From Robiginitalea biformata HTCC2501 (GTDB taxonomy: Bacteria > Bacteroidota > Bacteroidia > Flavobacteriales > Flavobacteriaceae), in NCBI RefSeq assembly GCF_000024125.1, contig NC_013222.1, positions 682,001-746,000 of the forward strand: DNA of 64,000 nucleotides, given 5' to 3'. Shown here in pieces: positions 8,612-16,942 of the stretch (position 1 is its first letter; every line of letters starts with the position of its first letter). Below the pieces are notes generated by a model. The model saw only the letters and a list, made by a program, of their open reading frames with translations, had not been told where the DNA came from and did no database searches. The position numbers were made by a program, and so were the translations under genes.

Positions 8612-9580
8612 ATGCCAAGGATTCTCACCGGGATTCAGAGTACCGGGACCCCCCACCTCGGGAATATTTTAGGAGCCATCCGGCCGGCCATCGAAATGGC
8701 GGGACGTCCTGAAAACGACTCCTTCCTGTTTATCGCAAACATGCATTCCCTGACCCAGATCAAAGATGGGGACACCCTGCGGGGCAACACCCTTGCCACG
8801 GCTGCAACCTGGCTCGCGTTTGGCCTGGACATCGAGAAAACGGTATTCTATCGCCAAAGCGACGTCCCCCAGGTTACGGAACTCGCCTGGTACCTGAGCT
8901 GCTTTTTCCCCTACCAGCGCCTGACCCTGGCCCACTCCTTCAAGGACAAGGCCGACAGGCTGGAGGATGTAAACGCGGGGCTTTTTACTTACCCGATGCT
9001 TATGGCGGCGGACATCCTGCTCTACGACGCCGACCTGGTGCCCGTAGGCAAGGACCAGTTGCAGCATTTGGAGATGACCCGGGACGTGGCGTCCCGTTTC
9101 CACGCCCAACTGGGGGAAACCTTTGTGATGCCCGAGGCCCGGCTGCACGAAAATACCATGTACATTCCGGGGACGGATGGGCAGAAAATGAGCAAGAGCA
9201 GGGGCAACCTGATCGATATTTTCCAGCCGGACAAGGCCCTGCGCAAGCAGATTATGGGCATCGTCACGGACAGCACTCCCCTGGAGGAGCCCAAAGACCC
9301 GGATTCCGATACGGTTTTTGCCCTCTATAAAATCCTTGCTACCCCAGAACAGACAGAGGAGATGCGCGCCAACTACGAGGGAGGCAATTACGGGTACGGC
9401 CATGCCAAGCAGGCCCTGTATGAGTGTATCCGGGAGGTCTTCGGGGAGGCCCGCGAACGTTTTGAATACTACAAACAACATCCCGGGGAAGTCGAGGAAG
9501 CGCTCGAAAAAGGCGCCCAAAAGGCCGCTAAGGTGGCCGATGGCGTGCTGCAGCGCGTCCGGGAAAAGCTCGGGTATTAA
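8612..9580 (+). CDS. trpS: Tryptophan--tRNA ligase
   Basis: Class I aminoacyl-tRNA synthetase that charges tRNA(Trp). The protein of 322 residues has the HIGH-type signature TPHLGN near residue 15 and KMSKS (GQKMSKSRGN) near residue 190. An open frame runs nine codons further upstream, but the ATG at 8612 gives the conserved N-terminus MPRILTGIQ and lies after the promoter. It is monocistronic, divergent from plsC and convergent with dprA. A palindrome followed by a T-rich run at 9737-9760 could serve as its terminator. Confidence 0.97.
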   Translation: MPRILTGIQSTGTPHLGNILGAIRPAIEMAGRPENDSFLFIANMHSLTQIKDGDTLRGNTLATAATWLAFGLDIEKTVFYRQSDVPQVTELAWYLSCFFPYQRLTLAHSFKDKADRLEDVNAGLFTYPMLMAADILLYDADLVPVGKDQLQHLEMTRDVASRFHAQLGETFVMPEARLHENTMYIPGTDGQKMSKSRGNLIDIFQPDKALRKQIMGIVTDSTPLEEPKDPDSDTVFALYKILATPEQTEEMRANYEGGNYGYGHAKQALYECIREVFGEARERFEYYKQHPGEVEEALEKGAQKAAKVADGVLQRVREKLGY

Positions 9581-9609
9581 CCCTTCCGTTTCCGGGCCCA
9601 AAATGCAGG

Positions 9610-9629
9610 AACCGACCGGGTAGTCGGAA
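9610..9629. repeat. Palindrome copy 1 (trpS-dprA pair)
   Basis: AACCGACCGGGTAGTCGGAA, 13 of 16 arm positions matching AACCGACC-N4-GGTCGGTT. It lies 30 nt after the trpS stop and 127 bp before the next copy. No promoter is visible next to it. Confidence 0.55.
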
Positions 9630-9736
9630 AAGCACCCCTTCATCGATGCGCCCCTGCAGTCATGGATCGGATCAAATGCCGCTTGCCGCCGACAAACTTC
9701 CCGATACGCCTCCGGAAAACAACTTGCCGGGGCGGT

Positions 9737-9756
9737 AACCGACCCGGTGGTTTGTT
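9737..9756. repeat. Palindrome copy 2 (trpS-dprA pair), possible trpS terminator
   Basis: AACCGACCCGGTGGTTTGTT, 14 of 16 arm positions. On the plus strand it can fold into a hairpin with one mismatch and is followed by TTTT, so it may act as the trpS terminator instead of, or as well as, a protein site. It ends 3 nt before the dprA stop. Confidence 0.5.
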
Positions 9757-9758
9757 TT

Positions 9759-10997
9759 TTACGCCCCCCACCGAAACAATTTTCCGGGCAAAGAGCGCAC
9801 CAACCCGCGCATTTCGAGGTTGAAAAGGCCCGAAACCGCTTCGGACACCCCAAGTTGGCACCGAACAGCCACTTCGTCCAGGTGCATGCACCCGGATTCC
9901 GCCAGGCAACGGGCCAGGGTATTTTCCGTAGGATCCAGGTCGCCCGGTACGGGGTTCACAGCCCGATTTGGGTTGGGAAGCCCCCCTTTCACTCCGGGAT
10001 TTCCGGTTTCCGCAGGATTTTTCGTTTCCCTGAAATTTCCGGTTTCCACAGGGTTTCTCGTTTTGCTGAGGGATCCGGCGTCCACAAGCCCCCCGCTTCC
10101 CTTTGTTTCCGGGGATTGTGCTTCTTCCCAATCCATGGCTAGCAGGAATTCCCGCGCATTGGTGAGCAATTGCGCCTTCTGGGTACGAATCAGGGCGTTG
10201 CACCCGGCACTTTGCGGGTCGGACACCCTCCCGGGGAAGGCAAATACCTCCCGGTCGTAACCAAAGGCCAGGTCTGCGGTTACCAGGCTCCCGCCCCGTT
10301 CGCCGGATTCCACCACGACGGTAGCCGGGCTCATTCCGGCAATCACGCGGTTCCGCCGGAGGAAATGGCCGGGCTCAGCGGGGGTGCCGCTGGGAAATTC
10401 GGTCAAAAAGCCCCCGTTTGCAACAAGGGCATCCCGGTACTTTCGGTGGGATGCCGGGTAGAGGCTGTCCAGGCCATGGGCCATTACAGCGATGGTCTGT
10501 AAACCGTAGCGCATGGCGGTACTTTGCGCACATATGTCAATGCCATAAGCAAAACCACTGATAATTATGGGGTTGGCCGGGGCAATACCGGCAATAAAGG
10601 CCTCACAGGTTTCCCTACCGTATCCGGTCATACTCCGGGTTCCGACTACGGAAACCAGGGGGTGCCTCCCGAAATTGATCCTGCCGCGGGTGTAGAGCAC
10701 CAGCGGGCTGTCCGCACATTCCCGCAACCCGGCCGGGTAATCCGGATCCAGGCAGCCCAGGCAGCGGGCACCCCGCTTTTCCGCAAATCGTAGCTCCGCC
10801 TGCGCCCTCCGCAGGTAGGCTTCCTCCTCCAGGCTGCTCAGCAGGTTGTGCCGTAAGCCGTTGCCAGCCAGCATTTTCGTCTGGGAGAAAACCGCGGAGG
10901 GACTGCCGCATATGGCAATCAGATTTCGGGCTCCAATGGGGCCCAATCCCGGAATAAGCTGTAAACGGATCAGTGCAATTAGCTCTTTTTCAATCAT
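9759..10997 (-). CDS. dprA: DNA-processing protein DprA
   Basis: Binds single-stranded DNA taken up during transformation and loads RecA on it. In 412 residues: an N-terminal SAM-like region (IPGLGPIGARNLI), the Rossmann-type DprA domain with SVVGTRSMTGYGRE, SGFAYGID, HGLDSLYP and the GGSLVTADLAFGYDREVFAFPG segment, then a linker of about 60 residues with a 12-residue repeat, and a C-terminal winged-helix-like domain (LDEVAVRCQLGVSEAVSGLFNLEMRGLV, given here in parts as LDEVAVRCQLG and LEMRGLVRSLPG). The linker is longer than usual. It ends convergent to trpS. Confidence 0.93.
   Translation of the reverse strand: MIEKELIALIRLQLIPGLGPIGARNLIAICGSPSAVFSQTKMLAGNGLRHNLLSSLEEEAYLRRAQAELRFAEKRGARCLGCLDPDYPAGLRECADSPLVLYTRGRINFGRHPLVSVVGTRSMTGYGRETCEAFIAGIAPANPIIISGFAYGIDICAQSTAMRYGLQTIAVMAHGLDSLYPASHRKYRDALVANGGFLTEFPSGTPAEPGHFLRRNRVIAGMSPATVVVESGERGGSLVTADLAFGYDREVFAFPGRVSDPQSAGCNALIRTQKAQLLTNAREFLLAMDWEEAQSPETKGSGGLVDAGSLSKTRNPVETGNFRETKNPAETGNPGVKGGLPNPNRAVNPVPGDLDPTENTLARCLAESGCMHLDEVAVRCQLGVSEAVSGLFNLEMRGLVRSLPGKLFRWGA
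9999..10070. repeat. Two tandem 36-bp repeats inside dprA
   Basis: Two imperfect 36-bp units start at 9999 and 10035 (both begin ATTTCCGGTTTCC on the plus strand). They encode 12-residue units on the minus strand of the type KTRNPVETGN and ETKNPAETGN, in the linker between the Rossmann and C-terminal domains. The reading frame is kept. Confidence 0.8.
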
Positions 10998-11057
10998 TTA
11001 AAAGAATAGTTCACAACTTGCCAGGAGAAAAAGTTGATAAAAAGGTAGCGGCTCCCG

Positions 11058-11088
11058 TTGGTGTAAATGTTAAATTTTAGCATCTTTG
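11058..11088 (+). promoter_or_regulatory. Possible promoter of the HU/SPOR gene
   Basis: TTG at 11058-11060, 20-nt spacer, CATCTTTG at 11081-11088 (one mismatch to TAnnTTTG). The ATG at 11094 would be almost at the transcript start. Confidence 0.4.
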
Positions 11089-11093
11089 TCTCT

Positions 11094-12041
11094 ATGGACA
11101 CCGCCAGACATATCGAATCGCTGCTCTACCGCTACCAATGCGTGGTAGTGCCCGGATTCGGGGCGTTCCTGACGCAAATTAAATCTGCCTACCTGCAAAA
11201 AGACAGCAATACCTTCCACCCGCCTTCCAAGGTATTGTCCTTCAATGCCCAATTGCGCACCAATGACGGCCTGTTGGTATCCCACGTGGCGCAGGCCGAA
11301 AAAATATCCTACGAAGAAGCCCTGGAATGGGTGGAACAGGAGGCGCAATCCTGGCTGGAAGCACTCCGCCGGGAAAAGAAATTTACCCTGGAAGCACTGG
11401 GGACGTTCCGGCTGAACAGCGAGAATAAGGTCTTTTTCCAGCCGGCTGACACGAACAATTACCTGACCACTTCCTTTGGGCTGAGCTCCCTGATTGCCAC
11501 GCCGGTAACCCGGGAAGCCCTGAAGGAGGAGGTTGCGGAACTGGAAGAGCGGATCCCCTTTTCCTTTACCCCGGAGTCGCGCGATTCGGCCGGCATCCGG
11601 CCGTTCCTGAAATACGCAGCCATTGTCCTGCTCGCCATTACGGCCGGTATTTCCGGCTACGGTTTCTACAGAAACCAAAATGCTTCCGGCGACCTGGTGC
11701 GCGCCGCCGCCCGGGAGGAGGTCTCCCGCCACATCCAGGAAGCCACTTTCTTCGGGTCCCAGCCCCTGGAGCTCCCTTCCATTACCCTGGACGTGGTAAC
11801 CGAATCCCCAAAGGCTTCCCACCATATCATTGCGGGGGCCTTCCGCGTACGGGGGAATGCGGACAAAAAAATCAGCCAGTTGCGCAACCGCGGCTTTGAG
11901 GCCCGATACCACGGGGTGAATGCCTTTGGCCTCCACCAGGTATCCTGCGGCTCCTTCAGCGACCCGCAGCGCGCCCTGGAAGCGCTCCGCCGGATTAAGC
12001 GGGAAGTCTCGGCCGATGCCTGGCTACTCTCCGAAAAATAG
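11094..12041 (+). CDS. HU domain (CCDC81-like bacterial type) protein with TM segment and C-terminal SPOR domain
   Basis: A 315-residue protein. Residues 1-60 (HIESLLYRYQCVVVPGFGAFLTQ, seen as HIESLLYRY and VVPGFGAFLT) and about 65-125 resemble the two-part HU-like domain found in Bacteroidota CCDC81-type proteins. A single membrane helix lies near 170-190 (YAAIVLLAITAGISGYGF), and residues 235-315 form a SPOR domain (HHIIAGAFR, then VSCGSFSDPQRAL), which binds denuded peptidoglycan glycan strands. It may link the division-site wall to the cytoplasm; this is inference. It is divergent from dprA and followed by a thioesterase gene. Confidence 0.8.
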   Translation: MDTARHIESLLYRYQCVVVPGFGAFLTQIKSAYLQKDSNTFHPPSKVLSFNAQLRTNDGLLVSHVAQAEKISYEEALEWVEQEAQSWLEALRREKKFTLEALGTFRLNSENKVFFQPADTNNYLTTSFGLSSLIATPVTREALKEEVAELEERIPFSFTPESRDSAGIRPFLKYAAIVLLAITAGISGYGFYRNQNASGDLVRAAAREEVSRHIQEATFFGSQPLELPSITLDVVTESPKASHHIIAGAFRVRGNADKKISQLRNRGFEARYHGVNAFGLHQVSCGSFSDPQRALEALRRIKREVSADAWLLSEK

Positions 12042-12070
12042 GTGTCCCTGCTCCCGGAATTGTATCTTTG
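12042..12070 (+). promoter_or_regulatory. Promoter of the thioesterase gene
   Basis: TATCTTTG at 12063-12070 matches TAnnTTTG. A GTG at 12042-12044, 18 nt upstream, may replace the TTG box. The ATG follows at 12086. Confidence 0.5.
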
Positions 12071-12085
12071 CCGAAATTTTAATCC

Positions 12086-12601
12086 ATGAAACCAAAAACT
12101 CCCAGCGATTCACGGACCGTGATGACGGATCTGGTGCTGCCCAGCGAGACCAACCCGCTCAACAACCTCTTCGGGGGCGAATTGCTCGCCCGGATGGATC
12201 GGGCTGCGAGCATTGCCGCCAGGCGGCACAGCCGGCGGATCACCGTAACGGCCTCGGTGAACCACGTGGCCTTCAACCGCTCCATCCCCCTGGGGAGCGT
12301 GGTAACGGTGGAAGCGGCGATTTCCCGTACCTTCCGCACGTCCATGGAAGTTTTTATCGATGTGTGGATTGAAGATCGGTTCAGCGGGGAACGGGATAAG
12401 GCGAACGAAGCGATTTACACCTTTGTCGCGGTAGACGACACGGGCATCCCCACGGAAGTTCCGCCCCTGGAACCCGAGACCGAACTGGAAAAGCAACGGT
12501 ACGAGGCAGCCCTCCGGCGGAAACAACTCAGCCTGGTCCTCGCGGGCAAGATGAAACCCGCGGATGCCACCGAACTCAAGGCGTTGTTTCTGGAATCTTA
12601 A
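12086..12601 (+). CDS. Acyl-CoA thioesterase, hotdog fold (YciA/BACH type)
   Basis: A 171-residue hotdog-fold enzyme that hydrolyses acyl-CoA thioesters. Family marks include LNNLFGGELLARMDRAAS near residue 28 (the conserved aspartate in the hotdog helix), ITVTASVNHVAFNRSI and the EAIYTFVAVD strand. A C-terminal charged helix of about 40 residues extends beyond the core. It has its own promoter and ends convergent to an aldo/keto reductase. Confidence 0.88.
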   Translation: MKPKTPSDSRTVMTDLVLPSETNPLNNLFGGELLARMDRAASIAARRHSRRITVTASVNHVAFNRSIPLGSVVTVEAAISRTFRTSMEVFIDVWIEDRFSGERDKANEAIYTFVAVDDTGIPTEVPPLEPETELEKQRYEAALRRKQLSLVLAGKMKPADATELKALFLES

Positions 12602-12691
12602 CAGAAAAGCAACGGGAAACCTGCCGCGATCCCGGGGAGCGTCTTCGGGGTATCCCTGTGGAATAGGAGCCCTGGCCGCGGTGCGACTGGC

Positions 12692-13528
12692 CTAAAAGTC
12701 GAAGTTGTCCGGGTCCGGGCCAAAGCGGTGCCCGCGGTCCATGGCGTCGAGTTTCGCGACGTCCTCTTCGGATAATTCAAAATCGAACAGGTCTGCATTG
12801 GCCCGGATCCGCTCCTTCTTAGAGGATTTCGGGATGGTCACCACGCCTTTCTGCAAGTCCCACCGCAATACCACCTGGGCGATACTCTTTCCATAGGAGT
12901 CCGCCATGGCCTCCATTTCGGGCAATTTAAAGATCTCCCCCTGCATGAGCGGGGACCAGGCCTCATATTGTATCTTTTTGGCCTGGCAATAATCCTGTAA
13001 AGGCTGTTGTACCAGGTAGGGGTGGAATTCGAGCTGGTCTACCGCCGGGATTACTTCGGCATCGGCCAGCAGGTCCTCCAGGTGGTGTTGCAGGAAATTG
13101 CTGACGCCGATGGCCCGTACCCGGCCCGTATCGTAGAGGTGTTCGAGTGCCCGCCAGGTATCCTTGTATTTCCCCTCCACCGGCCAGTGGACCAGGTACA
13201 GGTCCAGGTAATCGAGGCCCAGGTCGTCCATGGTGCTGTCAAAAGCCTTCAGGGTGCTCTCATAGCCCTGGTCGGAATTCCAGACCTTGCTGGTGACAAA
13301 CACCTCTTCCCGGTCCACGCCGCTCTCCCGGAGGGCTTTCCCAACCCCGGCCTCGTTACCATAGGCCCGCGCCGTATCGATATGCCGGTAGCCGGCTTCC
13401 AGGGCCCATTGCACGGCCCGTTCCACCTCCCCGCCTTCTTCAGCCTGGTAAACCCCCAGCCCGAGGTAGGGCATCTGCACCCCGTTATTCAGTTCAAATG
13501 TTCCTTGTATGTCTGTAATTGTACTCAT
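12692..13528 (-). CDS. Aldo/keto reductase
   Basis: A 278-residue NADPH-dependent oxidoreductase of the AKR5-like group (diketogluconate reductase relatives). The catalytic tetrad is visible: Asp in YRHIDTA, Tyr in ARAYGNE, Lys in VTSKVWN and His in LVHWPVE. The NADPH-binding end has IPKSSKKERIRANADLFDF (parts IPKSSKKERI and NADLFDF). Substrate is not predictable. It starts 9 nt after the EnvC-like gene and may be the last gene of that operon. Confidence 0.9.
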   Translation of the reverse strand: MSTITDIQGTFELNNGVQMPYLGLGVYQAEEGGEVERAVQWALEAGYRHIDTARAYGNEAGVGKALRESGVDREEVFVTSKVWNSDQGYESTLKAFDSTMDDLGLDYLDLYLVHWPVEGKYKDTWRALEHLYDTGRVRAIGVSNFLQHHLEDLLADAEVIPAVDQLEFHPYLVQQPLQDYCQAKKIQYEAWSPLMQGEIFKLPEMEAMADSYGKSIAQVVLRWDLQKGVVTIPKSSKKERIRANADLFDFELSEEDVAKLDAMDRGHRFGPDPDNFDF

Positions 13529-13537
13529 CGTTATATT

Positions 13538-14758
13538 TTATAGGCGATAGATCCAATCCTCCGGATTCAGGCGCGTAGCGTCCCGGTACAGGTAGAATTT
13601 CAATTGCGTCAAGCCGTTAGACCGATTAGTATGTATCTCGCCGAGTTCATCTTTCACCTCTACCTTGTCCCCCTTCTTCACATAGAGTTCCGAGAGGTTG
13701 TAATAGGTGCTGATATAATTCCCGTGTTTTACCTGGACCCCCTTGTTGCCTCCCGGGACGGCCAGGATGGCAATCACCTCCCCTTCAAAAACCGCCCGGG
13801 CCCGGGCACCCTCGTCTGTGGCGATGATCACCCCGTTGCTCTGGTGTTTGATCCCGGGGTAAACCGCATCCTGATAGATCCCGAAGCCCTGTTTCTTCAC
13901 CCCTTTCTCCACGGGCCAGATCAGGTTGCCTTTATTGGCCGAAAAATTGCTGGCGATAAGCGTGGCTTCCGGCGTAAGCGCAAACCGGCTGCTCGAGGTA
14001 TTCCCCGAGCCGCTGTCCCGGTTGGAAGCCGCGATGGCCGAGCGGATCAGCCGATCGATTTCCCGCTCGATTTCCCGGGCCTCCCGGCGTTTGGATTCAA
14101 TCTCCGCCGCATAGGCGCTCTCGTTTTGGCGAATGGTCTGCAACAAGCCTTTCTGGTTTTGGATTTCGGCCATGAGCTGGTCCCTGACCCGTCGGTTGGC
14201 AGCAATCAATTCCTCTTTTTCCTTTCGCTGGGCAGAGAGGTTCTGGTTCAGGACGACGAGCTCTTCCGTTTTTTCCTGGATTTCCTCCCCCTGTTCCTTC
14301 CGGAACTGGGTGTATTGTTTCATGTATTGTAACCGCTTGAACGCCTGGTACCAGGATTCGGAGGAGAGCAAAAACAACAACCGGTTCTGTTTGGACCGGT
14401 TCCGGTAGGATTTTTGGATCATGGCGGCATAATCCGTCTTGAGGGCCTCCAGGTCTTCGCGAAGCTTGCTGATATTCCGGATATTCGCGTTAATCCGCCG
14501 GTTGAGCAGGTTGGACTGCTGGTTGGTAATACGAATGAGCTGCTGCTGCCGGCTGATCTTCTGGTCCAGGGCCTCCATCTGGTCCAGGACGCTCCCCTTC
14601 TGCTTCCGCTCGGATAACAACAACCGGTTGATCTCCCGGATCTCTTCCTCGAGCTGCTCCTTTTTGGCTTCCAGGGCCTCCTGTTCACCCTCCTGGGCAT
14701 AGGCGCCCTGCCCGGCCAGAAACGCCAGAAACAGCGCTAGAGGAAACCGCAAAGCCAT
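13538..14758 (-). CDS. EnvC-like protein: coiled coil and degenerate LytM (M23) domain
   Basis: A secreted periplasmic protein of about 406 residues: signal peptide (MALRFPLALFLAFLAG, cleavage after YAQ), a long coiled coil at about 20-250, and a LytM-like domain at about 285-400. The zinc ligands of active M23 peptidases are missing: the HxxxD position reads HQSNG and the HxH position reads TQLKF. This is the pattern of EnvC, which activates amidases and does not cut itself. A GTG at 14773 overlapping the upstream stop is an alternative start; ATG at 14758 gives the better signal peptide. It is in an operon with DUF4292, TPR, dut and flippase genes. Confidence 0.85.
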   Translation of the reverse strand: MALRFPLALFLAFLAGQGAYAQEGEQEALEAKKEQLEEEIREINRLLLSERKQKGSVLDQMEALDQKISRQQQLIRITNQQSNLLNRRINANIRNISKLREDLEALKTDYAAMIQKSYRNRSKQNRLLFLLSSESWYQAFKRLQYMKQYTQFRKEQGEEIQEKTEELVVLNQNLSAQRKEKEELIAANRRVRDQLMAEIQNQKGLLQTIRQNESAYAAEIESKRREAREIEREIDRLIRSAIAASNRDSGSGNTSSSRFALTPEATLIASNFSANKGNLIWPVEKGVKKQGFGIYQDAVYPGIKHQSNGVIIATDEGARARAVFEGEVIAILAVPGGNKGVQVKHGNYISTYYNLSELYVKKGDKVEVKDELGEIHTNRSNGLTQLKFYLYRDATRLNPEDWIYRL

Positions 14759-14769
14759 GAATGGTCGGA

Positions 14770-15546
14770 TCACTTGGCCGATATCTGATTAAAACCTTTT
14801 GGTATTTTATATGGAAAATTCAGTTCCCGGTTCAATTCCACCTGTCGGTAGGTGATCCCGATCGTTACCCGCTCCTCCTTTTCAATGGCCGCAATATAAA
14901 GCCGTTCGGGAACAATCCGGCCATCCACTTCCTGATAGCTCGGGTATCTCACGTGCATCAACCGCTTGAATTCGGGTTGGGAAAGCTGCTGGGAGGCCAG
15001 GCGAAAATTCCGGGGCTCAATTTCGTAGAGCAGTTTGTAGATCCACGGGTTTGCCTCCGGTTTCAATTCATACACCTCCCCGTCTACGGACAGGTGGTAT
15101 TTCTGGCCGCGCAGGTCGTGGACCGCCTGGCCCAGGAGGAGGTTCTGGAGGTTATTGAAATCGATCTCCGATCCCAGCAGGTTGCGGATATAGGTAAAAT
15201 CCCCGTCGAAAAATTCGTTCTGGAGTTTGTTGTAATAAGAAACCCGGTTCGGCGTGATCAACACTTTAACCACCCCCAGGGGGGCGCTCAGCCAGATCAC
15301 CTCATCGCGCTTCATCCGCAGGCTCACCGTAACACTCTGGTTGTTTTCGGCGTCCGAATAGTCGATGGCCAGCCGGCCGCTCAGGGTCTTGAAATCCGGC
15401 GTGCCGGACATGTGGTACCGGACCACGTTCTTTGCGGTCATCCGGGAGTCCACCTCGCCTGTGGCCGTCAATTTCCGCGCCCCGCAGCCGGTTGCCAGCC
15501 ACGCTGCGGAAAGGATTACGATCCATGTTTTTAACTGTTGCATCAC
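14770..15546 (-). CDS. DUF4292 lipoprotein (LolA/LolB-like fold suspected)
   Basis: A 258-residue lipoprotein (lipobox ATGC, cysteine near residue 21). The body resembles the LolA/LolB/LppX beta half-barrel in its strand pattern: LSGRLAIDYSD, QSVTVSLRMKRDEVIWLSAP and VLITPNRVSYYNK. DUF4292 is widespread in Bacteroidota. A role in holding or passing lipid or lipoprotein at the outer membrane is possible but is inference. It overlaps the TPR gene upstream by 4 nt and lies before the EnvC-like gene. Confidence 0.82.
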   Translation of the reverse strand: MMQQLKTWIVILSAAWLATGCGARKLTATGEVDSRMTAKNVVRYHMSGTPDFKTLSGRLAIDYSDAENNQSVTVSLRMKRDEVIWLSAPLGVVKVLITPNRVSYYNKLQNEFFDGDFTYIRNLLGSEIDFNNLQNLLLGQAVHDLRGQKYHLSVDGEVYELKPEANPWIYKLLYEIEPRNFRLASQQLSQPEFKRLMHVRYPSYQEVDGRIVPERLYIAAIEKEERVTIGITYRQVELNRELNFPYKIPKGFNQISAK

Positions 15547-16511
15547 TGCGATCCGTTTTTACTTTTAGCCCGGTACTCCCCGGCCTTTTCCATGTTGCCC
15601 AGGGCGGTATGCGCATCTGCCAGCGCCGTGTAGATCCGCCGGGCGAGCTCCCCGCTTTCCAGCAGGAATTCCTCCCCGGATTCCAGAACAGACACGGCCT
15701 CAGCAGGCCGGCCAAGTCCCAGCAGCCCGCGTCCCTTCGCAAAATAAAAAAAGGGCTGCAGGGGATAGGTTTCTATCGCCTCCGATCCGAGCTCCTCAGC
15801 CTCGCCCCACGATTCTGAGACGAGCAGCGCCTCGAGTTGTTTCATAAAATGCGTAACAGAACCCACTTCTGCCGGCGGATCCGTCGCCGAATCGGCCGCC
15901 GGGGTTTCCCTCTCCGAATCGGCTACGGAAGGTGCTCCCTCCGGCACGGATGGCGATTCCGGTTCCAGCTGCCGGGCCTGTTGGCGGAGTGCCAGGACCT
16001 CGTCGGTATCCTCCAGCCCCCGGAGCTGTTCCAAAACCTGTTCCCCGTCTTGTTGTTCCAGGTACCACCGGGCCAGGTTGATCCGGAATTCCGGCATATC
16101 CATCGGCAGGAAGTCGCGCAGTTCCGCAGGTTGTTTGTATTGGGGCCCGAGGGCCTCCATTAACGTGTGAAGATACCAGTATTCCGCAGGTTCCGCCCGG
16201 ACAGCCGTGAGGGCGTACTGCTCGGCAGCCGGGTATTGCTCCTGCCGGATCAGGACTTTGGCGAGCTCGTGGTCCAGAACCGGGGCCAGGGGGTCCAGCT
16301 GCTTGCATTCCAGCAGCAAGGCTTCGGCCCGGTCGTAATTTTCGATTCCCTTTTCCCTCAGGGCCTGGAAAAACGTCTCCTGGAAGGCGTCCGAGTAGGA
16401 CTCCAGGAATACGTCGGCACTGCCCTCCTCCTGGGCGCCTGCCAAGAGGCACCAGCACACGGGCAACACCCGGATGGCATTCGGAATTGGAACCAGTAAT
16501 TTCATCGTCAT
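15543..16511 (-). CDS. TPR-repeat protein, secreted
   Basis: A 322-residue protein with an N-terminal hydrophobic signal and helical repeats in two blocks (about 50-150 and 225-315), separated by an acidic Pro/Ser/Glu-rich linker near 175-215. No catalytic motif is seen; it is probably a scaffold in the envelope. It overlaps dut by 4 nt upstream and the DUF4292 gene by 4 nt downstream. An ATG two codons further in (16505) is an alternative start. Confidence 0.75.
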   Translation of the reverse strand: MTMKLLVPIPNAIRVLPVCWCLLAGAQEEGSADVFLESYSDAFQETFFQALREKGIENYDRAEALLLECKQLDPLAPVLDHELAKVLIRQEQYPAAEQYALTAVRAEPAEYWYLHTLMEALGPQYKQPAELRDFLPMDMPEFRINLARWYLEQQDGEQVLEQLRGLEDTDEVLALRQQARQLEPESPSVPEGAPSVADSERETPAADSATDPPAEVGSVTHFMKQLEALLVSESWGEAEELGSEAIETYPLQPFFYFAKGRGLLGLGRPAEAVSVLESGEEFLLESGELARRIYTALADAHTALGNMEKAGEYRAKSKNGSQ

Positions 16512-16942
16512 TTCTTGCCGGTACTGCCAAAGCCTCCAGCCCCGCGTACCGATTCATTCAGCGCTTCTACCTCCACCCATTCGGCCCGTTCGTGCCTGGC
16601 AATCACCATCTGCGCAATCCGGTCTCCGTCCGAAACGGTGACGGGGTCATTGGAAAGGTTCACAAGAATCACACCAATCTCTCCCCGGTAATCCGCATCG
16701 ATGGTTCCCGGGCTGTTCAACACCCCGATGCCCTGTTTGGCTGCCAGGCCGCTCCGGGGCCGGACCTGGGCCTCGTACCCCAGGGGCAATTCCATAAACA
16801 GGCCGGTTTTGATCACGGCCCGCTCCAGGGGGCCGAGCGTGACGGGCCCCTCCAGGCAGGCCCGCAGGTCCATCCCTGCGGCACCTTCGGTCTGATAGGC
16901 CGGCAGGGGCCGCCCGGACCGGTTGATGATCTTTACCTTCAT
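16508..16942 (-). CDS. dut: Deoxyuridine 5'-triphosphate nucleotidohydrolase
   Basis: Trimeric dUTPase that hydrolyses dUTP to dUMP and keeps uracil out of DNA. At 144 residues it has all five motifs: [39 protein letters not shown] and the C-terminal GGFGSTGK. It overlaps the flippase gene by 4 nt and the TPR gene by 4 nt, so it is embedded in an envelope operon, an arrangement common in flavobacteria. Confidence 0.97.
   Translation of the reverse strand: MKVKIINRSGRPLPAYQTEGAAGMDLRACLEGPVTLGPLERAVIKTGLFMELPLGYEAQVRPRSGLAAKQGIGVLNSPGTIDADYRGEIGVILVNLSNDPVTVSDGDRIAQMVIARHERAEWVEVEALNESVRGAGGFGSTGKK

Noticed and set aside
8669..9853. A 394-codon minus-strand frame through trpS into the trpS-dprA gap
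   Set aside because: Antisense to trpS with its HIGH and KMSKS motifs; no recognisable protein features.
9999..10070. CRISPR-like repeat
   Set aside because: Only two adjacent units with no spacers, inside a coding frame.
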